Shown in pieces: positions 37,843 to 50,859 of a stretch of DNA of 64,000 nt; positions within the stretch are counted from its first letter, which is position 1, and each line of letters starts with the position of its first letter. Under the pieces are notes generated by a model, which did not search any database, had not been told where the DNA came from, and was given only the letters and a program-made list of their open reading frames with translations. The position numbers were made by a program, and so were the translations under genes. Source of the DNA: Scortum barcoo (lineage: Eukaryota; Chordata; Actinopteri; Centrarchiformes; Terapontidae); NCBI GenBank assembly GCA_023238725.1, contig CM041553.1:24443501-24507500 (forward strand), given 5' to 3'.

Positions 37843-39745
37843 AAGTGCGTGTGTGTAAGTAAGTGTGTGTCGAGTGTGTGCACGCGTGCTGTCCAGGGTG
37901 TCTGTGTCCAGCCCTCTGTGAGTAATGTGTCTGAAAGAGGAGCTTTCCTAATGAAACACTTTTCCCAGAGTGATAATTACACCAGTAGAAAGCAAGGACA
38001 CCTCCAGTCAATGTGTGAAACTTAGCTTACTAAAACACAAAGTTCCTCCCAGGCTACTCTGTGTGTGTGTGTGCGTGCTTGTGTTTGGGAGATGTGCTTT
38101 CATTGTGTGTATATGGGAGGCTGACATTATAAGCTTTACTTAATAATCAGCCCAATAAGTTGGAGTGGGCCTTCTCCCAGATGTGTTTGTATTTTTTTTT
38201 TTTTTGCAGGGATACACGAGCTGACATTTACATGAGCTGAAGAAACTGATTTAATGCATTCAGCTTCTATACGCTCACTGTATATATCAAGGCTGCTTTC
38301 TGTCACAAGGGGTCAAAAATGAAATTATATTAACTTTGCCTTTTTTACCCTCTCCCTTTGGTTTGTTCTTCCCCTCCTTTTTTTTTTCAACGTCTCTGAT
38401 TTCAATCTCTTTGCCACAGCTGACTGACAGCCTCTGCTTTCACTGCATGTCACAGTGGTTGAAATCTCACTGAGGGGCTCGATGCAGATAAGCGGTGAAG
38501 ATGTGGATAAGCAGTGACAGAGCCGGGGCTCAGATAGGAGAGAAGAAGAAGAAGAGAGAAGGAAAGATGGAAAATTGCCTATATGTACTGAAGATGCGCA
38601 AACACACAAAAGATACCTGTGTCTTTAATGGAATTTGGAGGAAATCTTGTATCACACTCCGACAGCCAAAGAATTTAGTTAAACAAATCAGACCTAGACC
38701 AGCAGAACAATTCAATTATTCTGCGTGGCTTTAATAAATGTTTGATATGCATTACATGGGAACTTTCTCATTCAAATTTTACGATTTAACAGTTGGGGCT
38801 TTTCCCATTAATTCTCGACACACAAACTTACAGTTTGCACTGTGGGCGTTTATTAAATAAATATGAAAAAGTCTAACAAAATTATAGTAGGAGCAGGATA
38901 GGGTGGAGATTAGCGCACATGAGTAAAACAAAAGTTTCAACTACCGGTGCGTTTATAATACAAACTGCTGGCATGTGCGCGCTGGGATCTGGCAGATGAA
39001 GTATTTAATTCTTTGGTTTAATAGATTTTTTTGCCTTTTTGGGGATATGGAAATGCCCTTGCTCCTTTAGCACACGCAGACTTTTCCACACGGTGTAAGC
39101 AAATCTCTCTGTTTGTCCTGCTCTCTCTGTTGATGAGATTTTGAGTCTTCTGTAATTTCTATAGACGTCCATAATGTTTTCCAACTGGCAGATTTACAAA
39201 CAGTAGCATCTGGAGACTCTACTTAAGGGTGGCTTTAGCTGCCTGTTCAAAACTCTTTTAAAATTCAAGGATTACCACCCTCTGGGATTTGGTACATGAC
39301 TATCCATACCTTGTGCCTGACCGGTTTCACACCGTAGTGACGGAAATAATATTTCTCCACAGAAATAATTTTGTGTGTCATGCAGAAAGAGAAAATTAAA
39401 CAAAGTATTTGATGCACCAGCACCATATCAGCAGCTTTTCAGCCACTGCGCTCCCGTCCCACAAGGAAAACACATGAACACATAAGAGACATTGAGCTAA
39501 AGTGCCAATTTATGCCATTTAAAATATAAATCAAACCTCCTAACTGAATTTGCGATTTACCTCAACCGGGTGTTTCCTTCACTGCATTCACCCTCACAGG
39601 CTTCTGCTGTTAACGTTATCTTACCATGTTTCAGTAAGGATTCACTATTTTATTTGCACAGTCTGAATGAAGAGCTCCAGAATCAGTGTTTTCATTAGAG
39701 ATGCATCTTAACCACTTTACTACCAGACACCTTGTATTGTTTTTG
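36691..39745. other. Intergenic sequence with purine/pyrimidine tracts
   Basis: A pyrimidine-rich stretch at 37090-37260, a purine tract at 37385-37500, homopolymers at 37662-37675 and 38191-38204. No gene or known repeat. Confidence 0.5.
37808..37841. repeat. (GT)n microsatellite
   Basis: A pure 34-bp GT tract followed by a TG-rich, imperfect continuation to about 37880. The ORFs on both strands here are products of the repeat. Confidence 0.97.
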
Positions 39746-39749
39746 GTCC

Positions 39750-40000
39750 ACCTGACAGGAAAAGTTCATGTGTTCATGTTGTATGATGTAAAATGTGCCT
39801 CTGTGTCACGTCATTACAGGCCAAATGCCGTTTCACATGTAATGAAGTCAAACATTTTACATTCAGTTTCACATTTTCATATGTGATGTCTCACTTTTCA
39901 CTTGTGAAATATATCGACACCACATGCTCTTACATCATGTCCTAAAGTTGTAGTGAAATATTTGAGAAATGTGTTTCACATGTGATAAATTCACACATGC
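39750..40000. repeat. Cluster of TTCACATGTGAA-like palindromic motifs
   Basis: Variants of a near-palindromic TTTCACATGTGAAA word recur: TTTCACATGTAATG, TTTCACATTTTCATATGTGATG, TTTTCACTTGTGAAATA, GTTTCACATGTGATAAATTCAC. They are irregularly spaced in an AT-rich region. It looks like a diverged copy of a repeat built from this word. Confidence 0.55.
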
Positions 40001-43000
40001 CTTCTTTTTTTCAAAAGAACAGTGACAGTGACGTGTCATTATCAGCTCTCCTGGTCCTGTGCGTTTTGTGTGTGATGACATTTGAACTGGTGAAGGCAAC
40101 ATGTGGGTGGAAATGTTTGTCAACTGCTCTGAATGAACCCGAGAGCAAAAAGTGAGTAATTTTATTAGGACTGAATTGTTGTTGGGCAGATCTGATGCTA
40201 CTTAAAGTTCACTGAGGACTAAAGGCCAAAAAACAACTGGATTCATCCACTGAGAACAACAGGTAAAAAGTTCCTCTGTGCTCAGGAAGGCTGCTACAAC
40301 CAATATTTAGTATTGATTGTATTGGTAATTTCCATAAAATAACCATGTAGTTCTACATAGCAAATACAAGAAGTCACTACATCAAAGTAAAACATGTCAA
40401 AACATCCTATTATAAAAGACCCACTAAAACTAATCTAAAAACAAGTGGCTGTGCTTTTAAAGCATAAATACAGTTTAGTGGTAACCGGTGGGATGTACAT
40501 GTTGTTCTTTTGAATCCACGAGTCGGGCGGATGAAAGCCCACTTATCATCTTTCCAATTAGTTGCATGATGGCTTTCAGCTTAAATTAGCCCATCCACTG
40601 TTGTGGAGTGCAGGTTAGTCTGCAGCAGCCACTAAATGAAAAGAGATACTTCAAGTCTCCTGAATGAATCAGAGCAAACCACCTCAAAGCTTTACAGGCA
40701 ATGTGCTGTTAAATTGCTTGCAAACATGTGAGGAACATGTTATGTCATTTCTTTCACGTCGAATAGAGAATAGTAAACCCTGAGAAAATATATTTTTCAA
40801 TCATTTCGGCGTACTGGTGTGTGCATATTACCAAACCATACGCATATATAAAACGATAGATGATAAGATGATGAAAAACTTGTAGAATTGGTGCTCAGAC
40901 AAGTCGTCTATATCCAGGTTAGACAAGAACAGAGATAATGTACCACCCTGCATAACTTCATCACCGGCATAAAAAAAATTAACTCTATCTTATCTATCGT
41001 AATCTGCATGGTCTGACAGGCGTACAGACACATAACAATCCTAAAGTAGATATTTGAGTAGTCCTCAAACACAATTTTCTCTCATAACCGATTCAATAAG
41101 AAGCCTCGGATGAAACAAATCATTATGGTGGAATCACGACCATGAACAAACAGACGCTCATATTTGTGCCATGCTTGCTTTAAATTGTTCAGAGATATAA
41201 ACAAATAGATTTCTCACTATGACACTGGAAAGGAAGATAGTACGTACGCCTATCCTTATCACTGTTAGTAATTTAATCTGTTACAACTTTTATCACTTGG
41301 CAGAACAACACTGAGATCACAGATTCAGTAAATATCAGGAACTTAGAAGCTCATAAAACAAAGTAAATATTGTTGATAAGTAGAAATGTGAGAGGTTGCA
41401 CATGACCACCCATCATGTTTCTTTGTAGTTTTGCACTCGCTTCAACGAAACAAGTCAAAGTGAAGCCAGTTTAATTGAATCTGTCACTCAGATCATAAGT
41501 TGGCATTAGATGTTGAGAGGCTTTAATATCCAGCACATTTTTCTTAGCTAGTCCTTAAAAACTAAGAAAATAGTATTTAAAAGAGTAATTAAATGTACTA
41601 CTGGTACCTTTTAAAGCTCCAACGAGGCCCCACATCTAAATTTTTTCAGCCTCCAGCTTTCCAGAGGCTTCCCCTGCTGCAGCGTTGAGCTCAGCTGCAG
41701 GTTCAAGGGAACTCATTTAAATCGTTGAATTTTTTTAGTTCTCAGCCCACAATTAGAGAGACGTGGGCAAACATAATGTCAGGTTTCGCGATTTAAAGCT
41801 TACTGGCATTTGCAGCGACTTCCTAAAGTTTTTTTTTTACAGGCCCACTCTTGTACCTTTTTAACTTTTTGTCGATGAATCATATTTTTTCAACACGTTA
41901 CTGACGACTCACCTGGAAAGGTTTCACACAAAGGTTGTAAGGGCTCCAGTGGTAGTTTTGGTCTCTGGTCTCTGACTTGTATGAATATGAATAAATAACA
42001 TGGATCGATGGATAGATATGTTATTTTCCTCAACAAAATGAGCAGCATATGAGGATGCACGAATTAAACATAAATCTTCGCTTCAGTGTGGATCAGGCGT
42101 ATTTCTCTCCCTCTATTTTCAGCAGCAGGGGCACCGAGCCAACTTGCTCAAATTTCACAGGGATAAGTGTTGTGGGAGTTTGTGTGCTTAGTCAGGAATG
42201 AGAGAGAGGAACCGACGATGACACAGATTTGATCCACAATCCTAAAGTACACATTCGGGGTCGAACTCGGGAACACTGTTGTGTGCAGATCACGGTTAGG
42301 TTACCACAAATGTTTATTGAAAGAACGACAACAGGAAAAAAAACCTATTGGTGCACTGTGCTGTGAGACTTTTGAGCAGTCGTGAACTTTTAATATTAAT
42401 GCCTGAAAGGAAACAATTTGCAGAGCTTCCTATAAAGCTGAAGCAGAAGGTCATACCAAAGCATCATACGCACCCTGTGACCTGTAACCGTCCTTAAATG
42501 ACGATGCAGTGTGTGTTATATGTCAGGGTGACTTCATGCTGTGGCTCTGTATAAACAACACGGACACACAGATTCACATCTTCTCAGCCTTTCTGCTGCT
42601 GTTGGGAAATGTCATGCTCCACAGGAGAGGCTTTTTCCTTTGAGAGCAGAAGGTGCGACACGATATAAGATCACATCACTGCCTGTTTTAGTCTTATTGT
42701 ACCATTTATCTTTTCTGTTTGGTTTGTGACTGGTCTTTTTTCCACATATACCCACAAACCATCACAATCATTTGACAGTGCGGCTTTTCTTGCTGGTTTG
42801 ACACTTGTTGTAAGTGTGAACTATCAGCCGTCTTACAGTTTAAGGATAAAGTCACAAACAACGTTCATATTTTTTTAACTTTGTCTTAAAACAACTCTCA
42901 CTGCACTGAAAAGACTAATTAGTGGCTGTAATTATTCCTCATGTCAGTACATGTTGCACAAAGAGACCTTTCTGAGGAGACTGCAGTGTCCAGGATGGGG

Positions 43001-44735
43001 GACAACAACCAAAGGTTGTTTTAAGACAGACTTGAAGAAATGTGAACCTTCTGGCCCCTTTTTTTTGCAAACTTAACATGTGGCTTATATCTTTCCTTGT
43101 GTCTGGTAGTGAGCTGGTTGTGGCTTTGATTAATGTAAAGCAGAGGTTTTGGACTTGATACACATATTTTTAGACTCAGTATGACAATGATATTTTCTCT
43201 GATGCCCTTCAGGAATAAACATCCAAAAGCTTTCTTGGAAATCATAAAGATGTCCTTATAAATGCATAAATCTGACTCAAAATACTCAAATTTTAAGTTT
43301 TTGGTATGAGTGTAATCCAGATATTCTTTATATACATATATATGGGTCCATTGCATACAGGACCTGCTAATCAGGCACACTTTTAATACCAAATTTAAAC
43401 AACCATAGGCCATGACTCAAGTTGATGTAACATTATACTTCCTGTTAATATCCCCCAAAGCCCACAAATTATGGAAACTGAGAAAAATAAGCAAAAATAC
43501 ACCTCAGATATTCACTTTTTTCCCAGAGTGTCAAAGCTGAAACCCCTGACACGAAGGGCGAGAACATATAGGAGCTTATCTGTGAGGGTTACACTGACTT
43601 AAATCATGTAATTAGTATCTTACCTGTTAACCAACCTACCAAGCGACTGTTGTTGTTAAGTTTAGCTAAATACTTCTTAGTTCAGTTCATTATCAGCTGT
43701 TGTTGTTGGTGTTGGAGTGCTGGAGCGACTTATTAGCATAATATGTAACTTCAGGGACACACACCTCCTTCACTGCACCCAGAATGATCAATAAAACATG
43801 CAAACATTTCATTTCCTACCCCAGTTAAATGCCCTGTGTCATTTTATACATTAATTCGCTGTTTGTTTAATCTATAGAGAAATGTGTAGTTTATAACAGA
43901 TCTCATTTAAAGATAAAGTGTCCAACGAGGGAGCCTCGATAAGCAGGCCTGAAATTGACATTTTTAAGCACAAAGACGGCGATTGTTTGGAACGTGAATA
44001 AAATACTTAATAATTTTTGTCCTCTGGCTGCAGAAAAAAACCACAATATTTAGTCGTTCTCTCACTTTGACATTGAGTCTCTCACCTGAGGTCCATGCGC
44101 GTCGTTGCTTTGCAAATAAACCTGTCTATCATGATAAATGTCTTCATGAATCCAGGGGTTTGCCTCCATGCAGCGTTTGTAACACCAACGCTGAAAATGA
44201 TCAGATGAGACATTTTAAAAGTGATTTTTCTCCCATGCTATTTAAGGTTCACATCCCGGAGCCATTAACAGTAAAAAGACTTCCATATCGGCTGCATAAA
44301 TAACGTTGACCTAAAAATATACGACACCACACATTCAGCTCAGCTAAAACAAGCTTATTGCACAGAGGGAGGTTCTTTTTTTCCATGTGTTTAAAATGGT
44401 ATTTTGAAATTGATCATGAATTATTCAATCCAATCACTGTTAATCCAGTTTCCAGGTTAGGTGGCCTCTCAGCTACAGGTTAATAAGCATAAGAGCTAAG
44501 AAAAAAAACAAAACAACTGAGTCAGCACTGACTGACTGCTGGGGTTTGATTTACTCGACGTTCTTCTTTGGCAACTGAGGACACATAACTAAACAATTAT
44601 GCTGTTGAAAACGTTTTACTGGGGTTTAATAAATCACCCTTTATGTCAGATATGACCTCTGTGTTGTCCCCATGCTGAGTGGAGCCAATAAGGGGGAGGT
44701 AAAAAGTCAGCATACATTTATTAAACTACTACGCC
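40001..44735. other. Long AT-rich intergenic stretch
   Basis: No gene, microsatellite of note or repeat that I recognise in 4.7 kb. Diverged repeats may be present below what I can see. Confidence 0.5.
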
Positions 44736-44739
44736 AAAG

Positions 44740-46640
44740 TATAAAGTTTAAGTACCCGTATTTAACTTTAGTACTTCCATTTTCATGATAATCTTTACTT
44801 CTACTTCTCCATTTCGGAGAGAAAATACTATCACCTACATGTTTTGAAAGGTATATTTACTTTATAAATTAAGATTTTATACACAAGATAATAAAATATG
44901 ATGCACTGTTATCGATTAAACTATCCAACATTAGCTCCACTTCAGCTGCAAAGGTAATGTCTATAATCTCCAATATAAGATATTATATTAAATAATGGAA
45001 TGTAACTTTGTGCTTTATTCAAAAACTCAGGTACAATTATATGGTACCTGTTATAAACCTGAGTATTTCCACTGTGCTAACTTTATGTTTTTACTCCACT
45101 ACATTTATCTGATTGCTTACTGTATTACTTTGCCGACTCAGATTTTAGATTAAAAAACATCAACAAATCATATAAGATGCATTGTTTCACGTAGAATCAG
45201 CAGTAAACATATAAAATAATTATACCTGGACCAACTACAACAGTAAAATTCTGATCGTACATGAATGTGTCAGTATTAATAGCTCAATAAGTTACTTTAC
45301 TCAAGTACTGTGCACTTCTGTGGCACTTTCTCTGTACTTAAGTGTTCCCATTTTATGCGATATAATAAGTTGACTTATCTAACAACTGTAGTGACTGAGC
45401 AATTCATGATTGTAGATACAAACCTGAGCTTCCCATCGAGCAGCTAAAGCATCAGTAATGATAATACAATCGTTTAATGTGTAATAATATATCCATTAGA
45501 CTTCTTTCTTTGCATAATTAGTATTTTAAGTCTATTTTTCTGACAATTATTTTGCACTAAGTACAATTTATGAATGCTGGACCTTTACGAATGTGTATAT
45601 AATGTACATGATGATATTACTTCATTGAAGGATCTGAGAACTTCCTCCACCACTTAACACCTCACAGTCCAATGGCATCTATTCAGTACAGGGGTTTTAC
45701 TAGTAATGGAGTATTTCTACCACGTGGTATTACTTTGTTCTTCCATACCTGTACTGTGAGTCTTTACTTGAGTATTTCCATTCTATGTCATTTAATAAGT
45801 TGACTTCCCTCAACCAGCTAAACGTACAAATTCAAGCATCAGTAATAACAATACAATCATTTAATGTATAACAACCTAACAATCAGACTTTCCTCTTTGC
45901 ATAATGTGAATTTAAGTCTACTTTTAGACTAATTATTATGTACTTTTTTGTTCAATACAGGGATTTTTACTAATAATGGAGTATTTCTACCATGTGGTAT
46001 TACTTTATTCTTCTATCCTGTGTGTCCAACAGTACTCTACACTTCTGTGGTACTTTGACCTTACTTGAGTATTCTCATTTTTATGTCATTTAATAAGTTG
46101 AGTTTACTACATGTATCTAAAACTGTACATACCAACAATGACCTTTCTTCAACCAACTAAACGTACAAATTCAAGCATCAGTAATAACAATACAATCATT
46201 TAATGTATAACAACCTAACAATCAGACTTTCCTCTTTGCATAATGTGAATTTAAGTCTAATTTTAGACTAATTATTATGTACTTTTTTGTTCAATACAGG
46301 GGTTTTTACTAGTAATAGAGTATTTTGGAGTATTTAGACCACGTGATATTACTTTATTCCTCCGACCATCCCTGTAATTTGAGTCCAACAGTATAATGTT
46401 TAATGTATAAAAACATAACAATCAGACTTTTCTCTTTGCATAATGAGAATTAAAAGTCTATTTTTCGACTAATTATTTTTCAGCACAGGGGTTTTACTAG
46501 TAATGGAGTATTTCTACCATTATCCTTCCATGCCTGTACTGTGAGTCTAACAGTACCCTACTCTTCTGTGGTACTTTAGCTTTACTTGAGTATTCCCATT
46601 TCATGCCATTTAATAAGTACTAGTAATGGAGTATTTCTCC
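44740..46640 (+). repeat. Array of teleost interspersed repeat (family B) with internal duplication
   Basis: Successive segments repeat the phrases TTTACTAGTAATGGAGTATTT, CTACCACGTGGTATTACTTT, CTTACTTGAGTATT, TTTAATAAGTTGA, TCAAGCATCAGTAATAACAA and TTTAATGTATAACAACC. Two segments starting near 45807 and 46147 are nearly identical for about 170 bp at an offset of 339 bp. Earlier segments from about 44740 are more diverged, and a shortened unit follows at 46390-46640. It resembles a widespread fish repeat rich in GTACTTTTACTT-type strings; the class is not determined. Confidence 0.7.
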
Positions 46641-46932
46641 CACGTGGGATTACTTTATTCCTCCATCCCTGTACTTTGACTCCATCAGAGCACTTTTAAA
46701 GGGCGGCGTGTGTGTGTGTGTAAATGTGTGTGTGTGTGTGCGGCTTAACAAATAAGGTAAGATGATCAATATCTGATGAAATAGTTTTGCGCGCGTTTGA
46801 ATCCATCTTTTGTCGGGACATGTGTCTGTCACTTCGGTTAACCCCAATCAGCTGGTGCCAGACCTCCATCGAACAATTTGTCTCACACACACTGGAGATA
46901 AATAAATACACACACATACTATCTCGCCCATC

Positions 46933-46935
<3 letters not shown>

Positions 46936-46992
<57 letters not shown>
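46936..46992. repeat. (AT)n(GT)n compound microsatellite
   Basis: About 43 bp of pure alternating A/T followed directly by (GT)6. Such tracts readily form cruciforms and are usually length-polymorphic. Confidence 0.97.
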
Positions 46993-47129
46993 TTATGTGT
47001 TTAACTCTCTGATGGTGAATCAATGAGACACCTCGGGGATGGCACAGTGCAGTGCAGTGGGAGATGGGGGTGAGGAAAGAGGAAGGAGGAGGGGATGCCA
47101 GGCTCGTTCCTCCCACTTTTTTTTTTTTT

Positions 47130-47530
47130 TAAAGGGAGAGAGGTGTGTGTGCGAAATAATACCCGCTCATTAGGAGAGCGCAGGCTTCCCGGTTAATTCA
47201 TCCTGGCCTGTCACGGGCTTGTGTACGACCCCCGGGTAACGCATAAATCACACGCAGAACCGACCGGTCGAGCTGCGAGCTTCGTGCCCCAAACGCCGCT
47301 GATTTATCAACCAAATTACTGCGAGTCCTGCTCGGTCCCAACACTTTGCCGAGGAAATCACCGACTAACCCCTGAGCGAACCGATTTATTGAAAAGCTGT
47401 CCCCCTCCACTTCCATCTCCCCCCCTGCCCCGCTTTCTGTGTCACTCCACTCATCTCTCACCGACTTAATTAAAATCTATCCCGTTGGCTCGTTGGCATT
47501 TATTACAACCACTGGGCTAATGAAACAAAG
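47130..47530. promoter_or_regulatory. Strong candidate regulatory block downstream of uncx
   Basis: A CpG-rich, non-repetitive 400 bp beginning right after poly-T. It contains CGAAATAATACCCGCTCATTAG, CCGGTTAATTCATCC, GTAACGCATAAATCAC, GCTGATTTATCAACC, GACTTAATTAAAATC and GGGCTAATGAAACAAAG. CpG is unusually retained for intergenic DNA. ORFs over it on both strands show no known protein. Confidence 0.45.
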
Positions 47531-47604
47531 AACATGACAAAAAAAAAAAAGGAAAACACCAAAGCTGCTGCTTTGTGCCCATAAACGTTCATTACAGTAG
47601 CATT

Positions 47605-47674
47605 ACACACACACACACACACACACACTCTCCTGACTGTACTTATTGGCATTTAAACAAGGTGGGCTTGACAG

Positions 47675-47709
<35 letters not shown>

Positions 47710-47766
47710 AGCATCTAGAAACACCAAAGGATCATTTAAAAAAAAAAAAAAAAGTGCAAGTGACCC

Positions 47767-47803
<37 letters not shown>
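47605..47803. repeat. Cluster of three CA/GT microsatellites
   Basis: (AC)12 at 47605-47628, (TG)16 at 47676-47708 and (TG)17 at 47769-47803, with a poly-A run between the last two. A 20-base poly-A tract follows at 47944-47963. Confidence 0.97.
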
Positions 47804-47804
<1 letters not shown>

Positions 47805-47963
47805 GACACAGCTTTCTTTCACTTCCTCATTGTTTGGCGTTCAAAAAAATGCGTGAAAGTGATCGACAATAACAGCAGAATCAAACACTTTTAAGTCTTT
47901 ATATAAATAAAAATTTCTGACCTTATCAAGACCCTAAAATGTTAAAAAAAAAAAAAAAAAAAA

Positions 47964-49049
47964 GTATATGCTGCTGAAGTGGTGACCTTTTCCCTTTGCC
48001 ACAAACTGAGCCTGCACATTTTATATATATAAGGGCCAAAATAGATCTTTGTTTTTACACCAAATATGTAAAGATTTCATGTTTTATCTTAAGAAATACA
48101 TACTTTTAAAAAAGCCTTCCAATCGCAAGACAGTTAAATGTGACATTGCTTATTTTAGGGGCCGATTAGACCCCAGAGAGCCATAAAACTCAATAACAGA
48201 AATCCAGATAGACTGATTATTTGGGACGTCAGAACCAAAGCTCATTGTGTTTGACGATGATTTACATCCAGAGTCCTCTGAGACCCCATGTGACAAGTTA
48301 TTCTGATAAAATTAAGAAAAGTATGGAGGTGATAAACATTATTAAGTTTTTTTTTTTTTTTAATCTACTCCAGGAGCCCACACAGAACATCAGGATTAAA
48401 AATAAACCAGCTGTAGTCATTTCAAACATGATAAAGAAACACAGAAAGCTCTGTACTTTTGGCTGACAGGCTAATAAAGTATCTTGTTTGTTATTTCTCT
48501 CATTTTTTTTAAATTAACTTTATGTTTAATTATATAATTAAGCCTCTCCTCAGTGTCCAAGAGGTTTAAATGGGTTTGAAAAAGTTTAGTAATCAGGTGC
48601 TTCTGGTCTATTTAATATATTTGATCGAGGGCTGATTGAGTTAAAATAAATGCATGTTTGTTTTTTGTTTTTTTGTTTTTTTCTTAAACCTGTCACATTA
48701 TACGTTTATTTAAAAAATGTTTAGGTTCACTTTGGAATTTTTTTTTTTTTTAAACTTTAGACTTTAGGTCCACTTTTCCAGAGCTTTCATCCACATCTCA
48801 GTGGGTCAGTGAATAAAAATAATTAAAAAAATAAAAAAATAATTTTAATTACAAAGCACCTTTAAAAACCAAAGTTACAAAGTGCTTTAAATCAGTGTGT
48901 GAGTGGATAATATTTGGTGAAAATTAGGTTTATAACTGATAACAAATACAAATGTTTCACAATAAATCTTTGATACTGGATAAGATGGAATATTTGCACC
49001 ACAGACTTTCCATATAAAGTGATTATTATTGTGACTTTAAATAAGATCA
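47964..49049. other. AT-rich sequence with many homopolymers
   Basis: T- and A-runs at 48346-48361, 48661-48682 and 48739-48751. No feature recognised. Confidence 0.6.
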
Positions 49050-49300
49050 CCATACTGCAGTCTGTTTCCCCCCAAAGGAGCCCAGTGGTGTTGTTAGATG
49101 GGGTTCAGGCCCACTTCAAATCAGCATATCACCACTTTCTGAACCATGCAGATCTCACAGAGGCTCTTTGGTGTCTGATGTTGGCTGCAGGCCCGGAGCC
49201 GGATCCAGTCCTGACTGCCATAAAGACGCCAAAGAGGCCTTAACTTAATGACAAAAGCTGCTAATTGACTCTGGAGGTGATGGAGAGTCAGTGTGTGTGT
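49050..49300. promoter_or_regulatory. Candidate regulatory block
   Basis: Non-repetitive sequence (CCAAAGGAGCCCAGTGG, CTCACAGAGGCTCTTTGG, CTGCCATAAAGACGCC, CCTTAACTTAATGAC, GCTAATTGACTCTGG) ending at a short (GT)n. Confidence 0.33.
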
Positions 49301-49329
49301 GTGTGGAGAGAGAAGAGGGAGGACGTTGT

Positions 49330-49450
49330 TATAATAAGTTCTTGAAATTACGTTTGATAATTAATTTGTTTCTATTAAATAAGAATAACACGTATTGAAG
49401 AACTCAATTAGCGTTAATTAATCCTGCCTCTAAATAAAGAGAGAGGGAGA
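49330..49450. promoter_or_regulatory. Homeodomain-site-dense AT-rich block
   Basis: TTTGATAATTAATTTG, CTCAATTAGCG, TTAATTAATCCTGCC and CTAAATAAAGAG lie within 100 bp. It is AT-rich but not a simple repeat. Confidence 0.33.
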
Positions 49451-49609
49451 AAAAAAGAAAAACAAGGCGGATTGGAGGACTTTCTCTTCTCTGACATTAT
49501 TTCTCTGATTCTTTCTAACCTCAGGGTTTTTTTCTTCTTCACTCTTGGAGGTTAGGCAGCCATTGGACTCTCTCCTTTTTTTTTCCTCCCTCCCCTCTTG
49601 CCTCCTCTT

Positions 49610-50005
49610 GAGAATTGGAAATGGGGGATGGAGACGGGGAATGTGGAAGGTGCTAAATTAGCTGGCTGATCCGCGCTCATTGCCGCATACACATCCCCCT
49701 ATTACCGCGCCCCGCCGCCGCTTAATATTCCGGGCATGGCGGGCGCGTCTCGATAGCAGATTTATCAAATGGGAAAATGAATGTATGATGATCAGTTAAA
49801 TTGAAAATCAGCGCCCGGGTGACAGGCCGCGCTGACACCTCGGTAATTAGAAAGAAAAATGATGGCGTCCGAATGCATAATAGAGCAAAAACAATTTACG
49901 CTATCCCCCCACGCGGTAATGATCGCGCGCTCAAATTGAAAATTTCTCCCGGTTGAAATTGAATTCATAAAGTGTGATGCATGAGCGGCACGGACACAGC
50001 AGGAG
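49610..50005. promoter_or_regulatory. Strong candidate regulatory block downstream of uncx
   Basis: About 390 bp of non-repetitive, CpG-retaining sequence: GTGCTAAATTAGCTGG, CTATTACCGCGCC, CTTAATATTCCGGGC, GCAGATTTATCAAATGG, GATCAGTTAAATTG, CTCGGTAATTAGAAAG, AACAATTTACGC, GCGGTAATGATCG, GAAATTGAATTCATAAAG. Two copies of CAAATTGAAAA/TTAAATTGAAAA occur. The texture is typical of ultraconserved vertebrate enhancers; conservation was not tested. Confidence 0.5.
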
Positions 50006-50859
50006 GGAGGGAGGAAGGAGGGGAGGGAAGGGGTCCAGGTCCAGGCTTGATCGATTGGTCGTTTGTGTTGGTGCCACCGAAACACTCCTGTATCTCTCTC
50101 TCTTTTTTTCTGTCTCTTTTTATCTCTCTCTCTCTCTCATTGACTCGCCATCATCCACCCAGAGTTCACTCACTGTTTCATGCCTCTGAACTAGGCAGAC
50201 TGGTGGATAAACTATTAAAAAGGTGCATCAGTGGTTAGGTGGATCACAGGGGACTATTCTTCCCCAAAATGTACCCAAAAAAAGTCCCATTTCTTGATTT
50301 GGCTTGTGTGGCTGCAGCTTAAAGACTTAAATGTGCAAAGTAAAAAGTGACTTTTTTATGCGTTTGAGAGCTAAAAAAAACAATGTCCAAAAAACTCAAT
50401 ATGATGGCTCACATTAAGGCCCCTTTTACACTACACGTCTGTAAGCTGTTAAATCTCCACCTCTAAAATGCATCCAAATACATTATTCCCAAGTTAATTA
50501 AAGCTGCGTACTCATAGGAGACGCTTTGCTGATTTACTGAGTTCAAATAAACAAGACAGAGAGAGATGATCGTTTAGGTTCACATGTTCTCTAAACGCCT
50601 TAAAGAGCCTGTGAGGGGTCAGACGTGTCACCTCTGATGACAAGAGGCCAAAGTTTGTTGACAGTCACATGTTAACCCCGTTTTTTCAGTTTATTTCTGA
50701 TTTTGGGTGAAAAAAATGCCTAAAATCTCCAACAAAGGCGCCTCTCCCCCCTCAATTGGTCTGCACACACACACACACACGTTGTAAAGGCCTTGTGCTG
50801 AAGGGAGATCAGACCTATATTTTCTAATTAATCGCACTCTTGAAACTAACCGATTATAA
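50006..50859. other. Purine/pyrimidine tracts and mixed sequence
   Basis: A GGGAGG-rich purine tract to 50040, (TC)n at 50095-50139, a (CA)n at 50765-50780. In between is mixed sequence with no specific signal. Confidence 0.5.

Noticed and set aside
42257..42271. tRNA B-box-like GGGTCGAACTCGG
   Set aside because: No matching A box or cloverleaf could be drawn upstream, so a tRNA gene or tRNA-derived SINE is not supported.
47221..47469. Frames on both strands over the 47.1-47.5 kb island
   Set aside because: CpG-rich DNA gives few stops. The sequences have no recognisable motif and the two strands are equally open.
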